Assembly: GCF_011393025.1 (NCBI RefSeq)
Contig: NZ_JAAOEO010000003.1
Coordinates: 310,001-374,000, forward strand
Source of the DNA: Neobacillus terrae
Lineage (GTDB): Bacteria; Bacillota; Bacilli; Bacillales; Cytobacillaceae
Reading direction: 5' to 3'
DNA: 64,000 nt
A model generated the notes under the pieces. The model was not told where the DNA came from. It saw only the letters and a program-made list of their open reading frames with translations, and made no database searches. Position 1 is the first letter of the stretch; each line of letters opens with the position of its first letter. Positions 27,911 through 36,706 of the stretch are shown here, piece after piece. A program made the translations under genes and the position numbers.

Positions 27911-29351
27911 TTCCCCCTCCTGCAGCGTCAGGAATGATCAATCTAAATGTAGTTCCCATATTTATTTGTGATTCAATTTGAACTATGTCATCTTTTTGGA
28001 AAAAGAGCTGAAGCCTTCGTATAACATTTTTCACACCAATTCCGTTGGATTGCCCAGATGCCTTTTCCGTTTCAATCGCATGTGTTCCTTCACCATGCCA
28101 TAGCAATTTCTCTTTTGTCGCTTCATCCATCCCGGCCCCATTATCAATAACCTCTATATGGATATTGTCTCGATGGCGATGAATGTGAAGGCGAATTACC
28201 GCATTTTCCTCCAGTGACTCAACCCCATGGATAAAAGCATTTTCAATTAGGGGCTGAAGTATTAAGCTCGGTATTTCAATATCAAGGCAATCCTTTTCAA
28301 TTTGTGTAACAAATTGAATGCGTTCTCCAAATCTTGTTTTTTGGATGAAAAAGTACTCTTTTACAATTCTCACTTCGTCTTTTAGAGTGGATGCACCATG
28401 AAGGTCCCCGAGATTATAGCGAAGAAGCGCGGCAACCGCTTCAATTAGTCTTGATGTCTGTTCCGCCTCTTCCAGATAGGCCATTTTTGAAACTGTGTTC
28501 AATGTATTGAACAGGAAATGAGGATTGATCTGGCTTTGCAGGCTCCTTAGCTCCAGTTCTTTCAACAGCTTCTCCAACTCGGACTGCTGTTTAATTTCCA
28601 ATACTAATTTTCGTAGATTTGTCCTCATTTGATTAAAGGTCTCGGTTAATGGTTTTAATTCATCCTTTGATGCAATTTGTATATCTTCTCCTGACAGATT
28701 GCCTCCTGCAATTTCCTTGGCCGCTTTTGATAGAAGGCTGATCGGTTTCGTAATTCCTCCTGAAATCCATAAGGCCAGCAGGGTGCTTAGAAAAAAGGCT
28801 GCCGCAAATAATGAAAAGGAGAGATATTTATAATAGCGGTTTTGCTCTTCCATTTGATGATAAAACTTTCGGTAATCAGTCAGTTTATTGTTTAAAAGGC
28901 CAAGAGTACTCTCATGCAAAAAGGATCCAATTTTTAATACCTCGTTAAAATGGTCAGGATATTGATTGATATCATCCTTTTCAAAGGCATTTACCGTTTC
29001 ATCGCTTTCCTGTAAAAAACTGTCTATCATATTTTTATAGTTAACCAGAGTAATATCGTTTGATTCCATTACCTTATTTAGTCTTTTCTGGTCATTAAGA
29101 AGCTTTGCCTTCTCCTTTCGATATTGAACTAAATAAGGTTCATCCTTATCTAAAATATAGGCGTGGAGCTTTTCTGTAACCAGATTGGTTCTTTGTGAAA
29201 TATCATTAAGTAACAGAAAGCGTTCAAAGCTGTTATCATACTCACTAACAAGCTTCTCAGAGCTGTTATAAAAAAAGAGGCCAACAGACGTTAATAAAAC
29301 AACAAGGACAATAAAATAAAGAAGGAGCTTTGATCGAATCCGGAATAACAT
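27879..29351 (-). CDS. Sensor histidine kinase (YesM/LytS-like, HisKA_7-type)
   Basis: A 490-residue membrane kinase with TM1 (about 9-28), an extracellular region of about 145 residues, TM2 (about 176-197) and a HAMP domain. A His_kinase domain (PF06580) follows with phospho-acceptor His278 in QINPHFLFNTLN. The ATPase motifs are LQPLIENAFIHGV (N box) and DNGAGMD (G1). It is immediately adjacent to the sugar-binding sensor gene, suggesting that the sensor reports sugar to this kinase. Confidence 0.93.
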   Translation of the reverse strand: MLFRIRSKLLLYFIVLVVLLTSVGLFFYNSSEKLVSEYDNSFERFLLLNDISQRTNLVTEKLHAYILDKDEPYLVQYRKEKAKLLNDQKRLNKVMESNDITLVNYKNMIDSFLQESDETVNAFEKDDINQYPDHFNEVLKIGSFLHESTLGLLNNKLTDYRKFYHQMEEQNRYYKYLSFSLFAAAFFLSTLLALWISGGITKPISLLSKAAKEIAGGNLSGEDIQIASKDELKPLTETFNQMRTNLRKLVLEIKQQSELEKLLKELELRSLQSQINPHFLFNTLNTVSKMAYLEEAEQTSRLIEAVAALLRYNLGDLHGASTLKDEVRIVKEYFFIQKTRFGERIQFVTQIEKDCLDIEIPSLILQPLIENAFIHGVESLEENAVIRLHIHRHRDNIHIEVIDNGAGMDEATKEKLLWHGEGTHAIETEKASGQSNGIGVKNVIRRLQLFFQKDDIVQIESQINMGTTFRLIIPDAAGGGNGRVENFNRG

Positions 29352-30353
29352 TTATTTATTCTCCTCCAGTCTGCCTAAGGGACTAAGAGGCAAATCTTCT
29401 GCCGTTAAAATACTAGTGTTCGTATGGACAATCGAAGGCACCGTTTTTCCTTTAAGCAAGTTGATCATCATTTCGACGGCCCCGTATCCCATTTTGTAGG
29501 GTTCCTGAACCACTGTTGCTTTAATAGTTCCTTTTTTTATGTAATCAAGTGTTTCCGGCAATGTATCAAACCCTATTATAGTCATTTGCTTTTGCTTATT
29601 ATATTTCTCTATTACCTGGGCAATACCAATGTCATCAAGGGCGCTTGTCCCAAAGAAAGCATTAACCTCTGGATGTTCAGCGATAATCTGGTAAGCCTTT
29701 TCAGCAGCTCTCACTCTGCTAATCTCAGATTCTTCTATATCGATAATTTTAATATTTATTTCAGACCTCACCGCATCCTTAAAGCCCTTTACCCTCTGCT
29801 GTTGGTGATTTTTATAAAAGCTCCCGGTAATAATCGCTACATTAGCCTTACCTTTTGTATCCGCTATCATTTCCTTTCCTGCCAAAAAACCGGAATAATA
29901 ATTATCCGTTCCTATATAGGCCATTCTTTTACTGTTTGGTGCATCTGTATCAACGGTAATAACCGGAATTCCGCTTTCTACTACCTTATTAATCAAAGGA
30001 TTAAATTGAGCATCACTCAATCCTTGTGTGAGGATGCCGTCCACCTTGGAGGCAGCGGACATTTCTATCGTTTTCAAATGATCATCCAGGTTCGCCTGTT
30101 TGGGTCCGACATACTCCAGCATAACGCCATGTTTCTTTGCCGCATCCTTGGCACCTTTTTCAACAAGCCTCCAATATTCATTGTCCAGCTCTTCAGGGAC
30201 GAGGACAAAATGATATTTGTATTTTTTATTAGCCATTTGCTCTTGCGGCAAATGGTGGGTGACAACTTTATATCCATAAAAAATGGATAATGAGCAACTT
30301 ATTAGAAAGAATAAAATCCCTAAGGAGTATGCGGTGATAGATAGTCTGCTCAT
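29352..30353 (-). CDS. Membrane-anchored sugar-binding sensor protein (RbsB/MglB-like)
   Basis: A 333-residue protein with one N-terminal membrane helix (about 8-28), no lipobox, and a periplasmic-binding type I domain (HFVLVPEELDNEYWRLVEKG ... TVDTDAPNSKRMAYIGTDNYY). I start it at ATG 30353 because GGGG lies 7 nt upstream; a TTG 66 bp further up lacks an RBS. No permease gene adjoins it. It abuts the kinase gene, so it most likely binds sugar and presents it to the kinase as a three-component sensor. Confidence 0.87.
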   Translation of the reverse strand: MSRLSITAYSLGILFFLISCSLSIFYGYKVVTHHLPQEQMANKKYKYHFVLVPEELDNEYWRLVEKGAKDAAKKHGVMLEYVGPKQANLDDHLKTIEMSAASKVDGILTQGLSDAQFNPLINKVVESGIPVITVDTDAPNSKRMAYIGTDNYYSGFLAGKEMIADTKGKANVAIITGSFYKNHQQQRVKGFKDAVRSEINIKIIDIEESEISRVRAAEKAYQIIAEHPEVNAFFGTSALDDIGIAQVIEKYNKQKQMTIIGFDTLPETLDYIKKGTIKATVVQEPYKMGYGAVEMMINLLKGKTVPSIVHTNTSILTAEDLPLSPLGRLEENK

Positions 30354-30460
30354 AAATTTCCCCAATCTAATTATCTGTAAGATTAAGGCTATTATATAAA
30401 CAATTGTGGAAGCCGGCAATGAGATTTATTTTCTAATAGTGGACATAACCGAAGGAACTC

Positions 30461-30617
30461 GGGCATATCCATCTGCTGGCGTGCATTCCACCATCATGCC
30501 GGGCATTCACTCGTTCAATTCGTGCATTTAACTGACGAAAACGTGCATTCACTCCCTAAAACCGGGCATTTACCCGACGAATTCTTGCATTCTGTTCCTA
30601 AGAACGTGCATTTAAAT
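30461..30617. repeat. Tandem array of eight 20-21 bp degenerate units
   Basis: Units start at 30461, 30481, 30501, 30522, 30543, 30564, 30585 and 30606. Each begins with (G/T)(G/T)GCATT or GGGCATA and continues as roughly YACYCNNNRAAWNC. The core GCATT is nearly invariant and the rest is degenerate. The array lies about 110 bp upstream of the sensor operon's first start codon. The remainder of the 477-bp gap shows only the rocB terminator. Confidence 0.8.
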
Positions 30618-30790
30618 TTTCTTAGAGGGGTATCCAGCTGAAAAAACTCTTTGTAACTCCTCTTTTCCATCACATACAAAAACAAAATGATGATTTTTTA
30701 ATAAAAACCTAAATAGAATGCTTTTTTGATAGAAAAGCATCAAAAATTAACTGTATTGCGACCTTTTTACCCCTATAGGTATGCACCAAT

Positions 30791-30824
30791 AAACTAAAAA
30801 GAGGTTATCGCAGGATAACCTCTT
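30791..30824 (-). terminator. rocB-like gene terminator
   Basis: AAGAGGTTATC / GATAACCTCTT, 11 bp perfect with a 4-nt loop, is followed by TTTTTAG on the minus strand. Confidence 0.92.
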
Positions 30825-30830
30825 AATCTA

Positions 30831-32483
30831 TCAGGAATTTAGAACTTTTTTAATAACAAGATTGGTTAGATTCGGCACTATTTCAAGGGAGTAAGTCATT
30901 TCCATTCTTTCGTACTTTTTATGTGCATCCAAACCGTATGGACCTATATTTATTACTGGAACGTTAATATCCCGAATGTCCTGGAAGTTTATATAGTGTT
31001 TGGTTCCCCAGCCTGGATTATTTTTCGAAACCGCATTAGTGCCTTCCTCATCATCACTCAGTGCGACAAAGCTCATATCAGAAATGTAAGGGAAAAAGTT
31101 TCGGGTCACAATCGGATACTCATAGGACGGCTGTACAGCCTCCACTGCTTCATCCAAGGCTTCAATTAATATTTCTTCATTCCTTGTCCTTCCTGTAAGT
31201 TCAATCCTCGGAGAATAGAGAGAGGAATAGAAAAGAATCATAGCCGGATTTTTATCCTTCATCCATTTCCAGGCTTTCTCCACTACACGTGCAGCAAACA
31301 TACGGATATCCAAATCCTTTTGCTGTAAAAGGGATTCTTTAAATTGGTCCATATAATTTTTATATGCTTCTCCATTTTCATTGATCAGCAACTCTTCCAT
31401 TTCCTCGTAAGTAAAAACTCTTGGTTTCCATGGAAAGTCTACATAAGTCTCCCCGCTCATCGCACAATATTGCCTGTATCTTTCCTCAAAGGAACTTAAA
31501 GCATTGCCGAAAGCAATATAGGCCTGTTCTTTTAGCTTTTCAAGTACATCCTTCGGCGACCAGGAGTGAATAAAAAAGTTATAGTAAACATAGGCAGAAA
31601 GAGCAGTTTGAACTGTATAGGAAGGCTTCAGGTCTGTCTGTTTCAGAGAAACAGGCGGAACTGTGGTTTCACCGAGAGCCTCATTGCAAAGCTCAGGATT
31701 ATAGTTTATCTGCTTTGTCAATTCAGCCGCCAGAAAATTGGGATCAAGCCCTTCAAAACAGGAGCCTACATGCGTTTCAGCTCCTGTGATAAAAAATGAA
31801 GGAAGCAGCTTGCCAACGGTACCCTTATAGATATACCTGTTTTCATCGCCTGCATAACGGGGGGAGACAAAATCAGCATTGATGGCTGCGACATATTCAA
31901 AGTTATGTTCTTCTTTCCAGCTTTTTAACACCTTTAAGGCTGAAAGAATTCCATGCGAACTGTCTTCTTCATCGCACTCTGCGACAAGAACAATGCAGCC
32001 ATCTAGCTCCTCTGGATGCTCGGAATAGTATTTTAATAAGTATAGATGGCTTGACACACCGCTCTTCATATCAAGAGAACCCCGGCCAAACAACCAATCG
32101 CCTGATTCCAAGTGCTGCTTAGCAGAACCAGAAAGATCTTCGTTCTTTAATGCATCCATAAGCTGTTCAGGAAAACAGGCTAACTCTTTTAACTGATTAA
32201 AATCTTCAATGCCGACTGTATCAATATGCCCCATTAGGATGACAGTCCGGTTGCTGGTTCCTTTTGTCCCTTTCACATAAGCCAGCACATTATATCTTTC
32301 CTGTTCATCATCAATTGTTTTTTCAATGACAACCTGTGCTGGATTTTGAGCAAAATAGGGCAACGAAGAAATTAAGGTATAAAGAGAATGGGCGATTACC
32401 TTTTCACCATCGGTGTTAACAATGCTTTCAATATTTACAAGTTGCTTAGTAAAGGCAAGAACCTCTTCACGGCATCGGAACAT
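30831..32483 (-). CDS. rocB: M20-family peptidase, RocB-like
   Basis: A 550-residue cytoplasmic zinc hydrolase of the M20 family, of RocB length. Metal-site segments are LMGHIDTVG, GRGSLDMKSG and AECDEEDSSHG. RocB is associated with arginine/ornithine use in B. subtilis, but its reaction is not settled. Here it sits downstream of a RocR-like sigma-54 activator gene, separated by a terminator. I found no -24/-12 promoter in front of it, only a weak sigma-A-like TATAAT near 32545. Confidence 0.85.
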   Translation of the reverse strand: MFRCREEVLAFTKQLVNIESIVNTDGEKVIAHSLYTLISSLPYFAQNPAQVVIEKTIDDEQERYNVLAYVKGTKGTSNRTVILMGHIDTVGIEDFNQLKELACFPEQLMDALKNEDLSGSAKQHLESGDWLFGRGSLDMKSGVSSHLYLLKYYSEHPEELDGCIVLVAECDEEDSSHGILSALKVLKSWKEEHNFEYVAAINADFVSPRYAGDENRYIYKGTVGKLLPSFFITGAETHVGSCFEGLDPNFLAAELTKQINYNPELCNEALGETTVPPVSLKQTDLKPSYTVQTALSAYVYYNFFIHSWSPKDVLEKLKEQAYIAFGNALSSFEERYRQYCAMSGETYVDFPWKPRVFTYEEMEELLINENGEAYKNYMDQFKESLLQQKDLDIRMFAARVVEKAWKWMKDKNPAMILFYSSLYSPRIELTGRTRNEEILIEALDEAVEAVQPSYEYPIVTRNFFPYISDMSFVALSDDEEGTNAVSKNNPGWGTKHYINFQDIRDINVPVINIGPYGLDAHKKYERMEMTYSLEIVPNLTNLVIKKVLNS

Positions 32484-32563
32484 ACTGCGGCCCCCTGGAG
32501 TAAAATATAGTTTTGAAAGTTTAAATTAATAGAATTCTTTTATCATTATAATACTTCAGTGTT

Positions 32564-32596
32564 TCTATAAAAAGAGCCGCAGTAAAAACCTGCGGC
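32564..32596 (-). terminator. Terminator of the sigma-54 activator gene
   Basis: GCCGCAG / CTGCGGC (32576-32582 and 32590-32596) is followed on the minus strand by CTCTTTTTATAG. Confidence 0.8.
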
Positions 32597-32607
32597 CCCT
32601 TTAGTAA

Positions 32608-34020
32608 CTATAAATTATATGTTTTACATTTTTCATAGAAGTTTGTTTTGCTTATTGCCAATAGTTTTGCCGCCTCTAGTTTATTCCCGTTTGTAAGGGC
32701 GAGAGCATTTTCAATCGCTTGTTTTTCAACCGCAGCGAGTGTTTCTTTTAAAGGCTGAACTGGAAATGAAGACAGAACAGGGTTATGACCAATCATTTTC
32801 TTAGAGCCCCGCCCTTTGCCTTCCTGGTCTTTTAGATATAGAGGCAGATGCTCTAATTCGATCATTTTCCCATCTAAAACATTAATACAACGCTCGAGCA
32901 CATTCTCGAGCTCCCGAATATTTCCGGGCCATGAATGCTGCATTAGCTTCTCCATTACCTCTTGGGAAATTTCAATTTCCTTTCGATAAAACTTTCCTTC
33001 CAGCTTTTTAAGCAGGCTCATAGAGATTAAGCCAATATCATCTTTCCGTTTTCTAAGAGGGGGAATTTCAATTTTTATTACATTTAGCCTGTAATATAAG
33101 TCCTGCCGGAACTTTCCTTCCTCTACCATCTTTTCAAGATCACGATGTGTTGCGGCTATAATTCGGACATTAATTGGAATAGATTTTTGTCCGCCAATTC
33201 TCTGAATTTCTTTTTCCTGAAGGACTCTTAAAAGTTTGCTTTGCATGGAGAGAGGCATATCTCCAATTTCGTCCAAAAAAAGTGTTCCATTATTGGCTAT
33301 TTCAAATTGCCCTTTTTTCCCGCCTTTTTTTGCACCTGTAAAGGCGCCTTCCTCATATCCAAAAAGTTCAGATTCAAGTAAATGCTCCGGTATAGAAGCA
33401 CAATTGATCGCCACAAATGGCAAACTTGAACGATTGCTATCGTTATGGATAGAATGGGCAAATAACTCTTTTCCTGTTCCCGATTCTCCGATTAATAATA
33501 CCGATGAATCGCTGCCGGAAATCCGCTGGGCCAATTTTTTTGCTGCAAGGAAAGATGGGCTGTTCCCAATTAAATCATTAAAATAATGTTTGCTCTTTAA
33601 ATCAGGCTGAACTTTTGTTTTATAATACTTCAGCTCTTCAACAAGATGCTGAATTTTACTCCTATACATCCGCCATTCTTCCGGGCTACGAAACATAACT
33701 GTCCCAAGGGCTCCGACTACTTCGCCATTCTCAAAGAGAGGAAAACGGTTAGCAATCATTTCGCTCCCATTAATAGGTTGAATGGCAGCCAATTCCTTTT
33801 GGCCTGTTTTGGCAACAATATGCATACGTGAGTTCTCAATAACTTCATCGACAGGCTTGTGAAGGGCCTCTTCAACGGTTGTGCCTAAAAACTCACAATA
33901 AGATTCATTTATATAAAGAATAATGCCATCCCGATCAACGATTACTATACGTTCTGCTAGAAGATTCATAATTTGCTCATGCCAATTATAGGGGATCTCA
34001 TCAAAGCCTTGATATACCAT
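32608..34020 (-). CDS. Sigma-54-dependent activator with PAS sensor (RocR-like)
   Basis: A 470-residue enhancer-binding protein with an N-terminal PAS domain (about 10-115). An AAA+ domain follows with Walker A GESGTGKE, the sigma-54-contacting loop GAFTGA, and Walker B TLFLDEIGDMP. The C-terminal Fis-type HTH reads NKLEAAKLLAISKTNFYEK. I start at ATG 34020 with AAGGGTG upstream; a TTG 18 bp earlier is less likely. It lies just after the 3-hydroxybutyrate genes, three of whose units have -24/-12 promoters, so it is probably their activator. The signal bound by PAS is unknown. Confidence 0.92.
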   Translation of the reverse strand: MVYQGFDEIPYNWHEQIMNLLAERIVIVDRDGIILYINESYCEFLGTTVEEALHKPVDEVIENSRMHIVAKTGQKELAAIQPINGSEMIANRFPLFENGEVVGALGTVMFRSPEEWRMYRSKIQHLVEELKYYKTKVQPDLKSKHYFNDLIGNSPSFLAAKKLAQRISGSDSSVLLIGESGTGKELFAHSIHNDSNRSSLPFVAINCASIPEHLLESELFGYEEGAFTGAKKGGKKGQFEIANNGTLFLDEIGDMPLSMQSKLLRVLQEKEIQRIGGQKSIPINVRIIAATHRDLEKMVEEGKFRQDLYYRLNVIKIEIPPLRKRKDDIGLISMSLLKKLEGKFYRKEIEISQEVMEKLMQHSWPGNIRELENVLERCINVLDGKMIELEHLPLYLKDQEGKGRGSKKMIGHNPVLSSFPVQPLKETLAAVEKQAIENALALTNGNKLEAAKLLAISKTNFYEKCKTYNL

Positions 34021-34143
34021 CTTATCACCCTTAAACAATTGATAACCTTTATTATAACAAAGGAAGTCAAGGATATGTGGCGAATCGGGCTGACGTTCAC
34101 AGAAACGACATAAGGAGGTTTACCTTACTATTAATCAACTTAA

Positions 34144-34174
34144 AAATCCTATTCAGCAGAGCAGAATAGGATTT
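34144..34174 (-). terminator. Terminator of the gntP-bdh unit
   Basis: AAATCCTATTC / GAATAGGATTT, 11 bp perfect with a 9-nt loop, is followed by TTTAAG on the minus strand. Confidence 0.85.
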
Positions 34175-34185
34175 CTGTAAAGCTC

Positions 34186-34971
34186 TTATTGAGCTGTATA
34201 TCCTCCGTCCATGATAACAGCCTGGCCTGTAACGCCCCTTGCTTTATCGCTTGCTAAGAATACTGCATAATCAGCAATTTCCTCAACAGATAAAAGCCTT
34301 TTTTGAGGAACTAGCGGATAGATTACTTCTTCCAATACACTTTCAAGAGGTACTTTTCTTGTTGTAGCAAGGTCCTGTAATTGTCCGCGAACCAATGGAG
34401 TGTCAACATATCCTGGGCATAAAGCATTTACGGTAATTCCATTGGCTGCGCCTTCAAGAGCGGCAACCTTTGTTAAACCAACTACACCATGCTTTGCGCT
34501 GTTATAGGCAGCTTTACCCGCAAAGCCGATGACGCCATTAATTGAGGCCATATTGATAACTCTTCCAAATCCCTGTTTTTTCATAATAGGGAACACGTTT
34601 TTAATCCCGATGAATGGTGCTGTCAGCATGATTTTTACCAGCAGCTCAAATTTTTGAGTTGGGAACTCTTCAATTGGAGATACATACTGCATGCCAGCGT
34701 TGTTGATTAAAATATCAATAGTTCCAAATGTTTTAACCGTCTGATCAATGCTGTTTTTGAAAGCTTCCTCATCCGTAACATCACAAGGAGCAGAAAAAGC
34801 TTCAAAGCCCTCTTCCTTCAAAAGCTCCGCTACCTGGTCGCTCTTTTCCTTATTTAAATCGGAAATTACAACCTTTGCACCTTCCAGGGCAAATTTCCTT
34901 GCCACTTCAAGCCCTATACCACTCGCAGATCCAGTAATAAATGCTACTTTACCTTCCAGTAATTTTTGCAC
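34186..34971 (-). CDS. bdhA: 3-hydroxybutyrate dehydrogenase (SDR family)
   Basis: A 261-residue classical short-chain dehydrogenase that oxidises 3-hydroxybutyrate to acetoacetate with NAD. It has the cofactor motif TGSASGIG, NNAG, the catalytic Ser in NMASINGV and YNSAK, and the family ending GQAVIMDGGYTAQ. It resembles B. subtilis YxjF, which also accompanies scoAB. It follows the gntP-type permease by 47 bp, so uptake and the first oxidation step are coupled. Confidence 0.9.
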   Translation of the reverse strand: MQKLLEGKVAFITGSASGIGLEVARKFALEGAKVVISDLNKEKSDQVAELLKEEGFEAFSAPCDVTDEEAFKNSIDQTVKTFGTIDILINNAGMQYVSPIEEFPTQKFELLVKIMLTAPFIGIKNVFPIMKKQGFGRVINMASINGVIGFAGKAAYNSAKHGVVGLTKVAALEGAANGITVNALCPGYVDTPLVRGQLQDLATTRKVPLESVLEEVIYPLVPQKRLLSVEEIADYAVFLASDKARGVTGQAVIMDGGYTAQ

Positions 34972-35018
34972 TTTTTATTTCCTCCTTTGTGAATGTATTA
35001 TTTGAAAAAACTCTTCTA

Positions 35019-36452
35019 TTAAACTATACCGAATAATGTGTAAATACCGATAACAACAAACACTGCCAAGGTTTTAATAAGTGTAACCATGAATATATCA
35101 CGGTAGGATTGCTTATGTGTTAATCCAGTAACCGCAAGCAGCGTAATAACTGCTCCGTTGTGAGGAAGAGTATCCATACCGCCTGATGCCATGGCAACAA
35201 CGCGGTGCATAACTTCTGGCGGAATATTTGCTGCTGCAATTGCCTGATTATATTTATCAGCCATTGCTCCCAAAGCAATACCCATTCCACCGGATGCAGA
35301 TCCTGTCATACCTGCTAATGAGCTGGTTGTGACTGCTCCATTTACAAGCGGGTTAGAGAATGTGTGGGAAATTCCATCACTGATTTTACTAAATCCAGGA
35401 AGGGAAGAAATAATTCCTCCAAATCCATATTCAGATCCAGTATTCATTGTTGCTAGTAAAGCACCAGCAATACTTAGATTTAAACCCTCTTTAAGATTTG
35501 TTGTTACACGTTTCCAGTCAAAGGCCAATGATGTAATAATTCCAACAACCAACGCCATTTCAATTGCCCAAACTGCAGCATTAGCTGTTACATCAACGGT
35601 ATACGCTTTTAATCCAATAGCAGAGAAATCAAATCCATTTGGATACCACTTAGGAATATAAGTGATAAATAATTTATTTGTTACACCCACCAGAATGAGC
35701 GGGATAAATGCCAAGATTTGTTTGCCGACAGAGACTTGAGTAGTTAAATCCGGAGCAGCGACTTCGTCAGCTTTATATGCTTCAGCTGCTGCAGCTGTCT
35801 CTGATTTTAACCCGTAATATCCTTCGCCTGCTTTTTCAGCCCTTCTTCTTCTCGTTTCAAGATATAAAAGACCAACCACTAATACGAAAATAGCCCCAAT
35901 AATACCCAGCGTTGGTGCTGCATAAATGTCTGTTTTGAAGAAAGCGATAGGTATAACGTTTTGAATTTGGGGTGTACCTGGCAATGCATCCATGGTAAAG
36001 GTGAAAGCACCTAAAGCGATTGTACCAGGAATAAGTCTTTTGGGAATGTCAGCTTGCCTAAACATTTGTGCTGCAAATGGATAGATAGCAAAAACAGCTA
36101 CGAACAAGCTTACGCCGCTGTATGTTAAAATAGCTCCCAATAAAACGATCGTTAGCATTGCACGTTTTGCGCCAAGCCAACGAACAATTGTTTTTGCAAT
36201 GGATTCAGCAATTCCGGACATTTCTACAACCTTGCCAAAGATTGCACCTAATAAGAAGACCGGGAAATATGATTTAATAAAACCGACCATCTTTTCCATA
36301 AATACACCGGAAAAGAACGGCAATACATGGCTTGGATCAATTAATACTACAGCTAGGAGCGCACAAATTGGTGCGAACAAAATAACCGAAAAACCGCGGT
36401 AGGCTACAAACATTAATAGACCCAGCGATAAAATAATAACAAATAATTCCAT
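35019..36452 (-). CDS. GntP-family permease, probable 3-hydroxybutyrate/acetoacetate importer (YxjC-like)
   Basis: A 477-residue membrane protein with about 12-14 helices of the gluconate:H+ symporter (GntP) family. It shows SGVSLFVAVFAIYPFA, LPGTPQIQNVIP and GGMDTLPHNGAVITLLAVTG near the C-terminus. B. subtilis YxjC lies in the same gene context. Position and neighbours point to uptake of 3-hydroxybutyrate or acetoacetate rather than gluconate. A sigma-54 promoter and a cre-like box precede it. Confidence 0.87.
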   Translation of the reverse strand: MELFVIILSLGLLMFVAYRGFSVILFAPICALLAVVLIDPSHVLPFFSGVFMEKMVGFIKSYFPVFLLGAIFGKVVEMSGIAESIAKTIVRWLGAKRAMLTIVLLGAILTYSGVSLFVAVFAIYPFAAQMFRQADIPKRLIPGTIALGAFTFTMDALPGTPQIQNVIPIAFFKTDIYAAPTLGIIGAIFVLVVGLLYLETRRRRAEKAGEGYYGLKSETAAAAEAYKADEVAAPDLTTQVSVGKQILAFIPLILVGVTNKLFITYIPKWYPNGFDFSAIGLKAYTVDVTANAAVWAIEMALVVGIITSLAFDWKRVTTNLKEGLNLSIAGALLATMNTGSEYGFGGIISSLPGFSKISDGISHTFSNPLVNGAVTTSSLAGMTGSASGGMGIALGAMADKYNQAIAAANIPPEVMHRVVAMASGGMDTLPHNGAVITLLAVTGLTHKQSYRDIFMVTLIKTLAVFVVIGIYTLFGIV

Positions 36453-36499
36453 ATAAATCCCCCTCTAGATAATTGGACAGCACGCTATACCCCTCCCAA

Positions 36500-36513
36500 G
36501 GTAAGCGTTTTCA
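36500..36513 (-). promoter_or_regulatory. Candidate cre (CcpA) site downstream of the gntP sigma-54 promoter
   Basis: TGAAAACGCTTACC on the minus strand matches the cre pattern TGWAANCGNTNWCA at all but the last position. It lies between the -12 element and the start codon, where CcpA would block elongation (roadblock). Confidence 0.6.
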
Positions 36514-36558
36514 AAATATTCTTGCCTCCCTTTTAAAAATCTTTCCTCTTTTATTTCT

Positions 36559-36574
36559 AGCAATTTTCGTGCCA
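36559..36574 (-). promoter_or_regulatory. Sigma-54 promoter of gntP-bdh
   Basis: TGGCACGAAAATTGCT on the minus strand fits the -24/-12 consensus TGGCAC-N5-TTGCW exactly, about 107 bp upstream of the permease start codon. Confidence 0.88.
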
Positions 36575-36598
36575 AGCTGAAAATCTAAGATGTTTATC

Positions 36599-36623
36599 TT
36601 TAAGCTTAAGAATAAAGCTTAAA
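36599..36623 (-). promoter_or_regulatory. Inverted repeat upstream of the gntP sigma-54 promoter
   Basis: TTTAAGCTT and AAGCTTAAA form a perfect 9-bp inverted repeat with 7 bp between, about 25 bp upstream of the -24 element. It could be the activator's binding site, although such sites usually lie further upstream. I did not find the same sequence in front of the other two -24/-12 promoters. Confidence 0.35.
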
Positions 36624-36658
36624 TTAATATTTGTATTCCCGTTTTTGGGAATTTATAT

Positions 36659-36694
36659 ATTCCGCAAAAAAGGAATTTTCCTCTTTTGCGGAAT
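36659..36694 (-). terminator. Hairpin after the thiolase gene
   Basis: ATTCCGCAAAA / TTTTGCGGAAT, 11 bp perfect, lies 13 bp beyond the thiolase stop. No long T-run follows on the minus strand, so termination may be incomplete. Confidence 0.6.
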
Positions 36695-36706
36695 AATGGC
36701 TATCTA

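Noticed and set aside
30461-30617. Possible CRISPR array
   Set aside because: The units follow one another without spacers, only the first 7 bases are conserved, and no cas gene is near. It is a degenerate tandem repeat.
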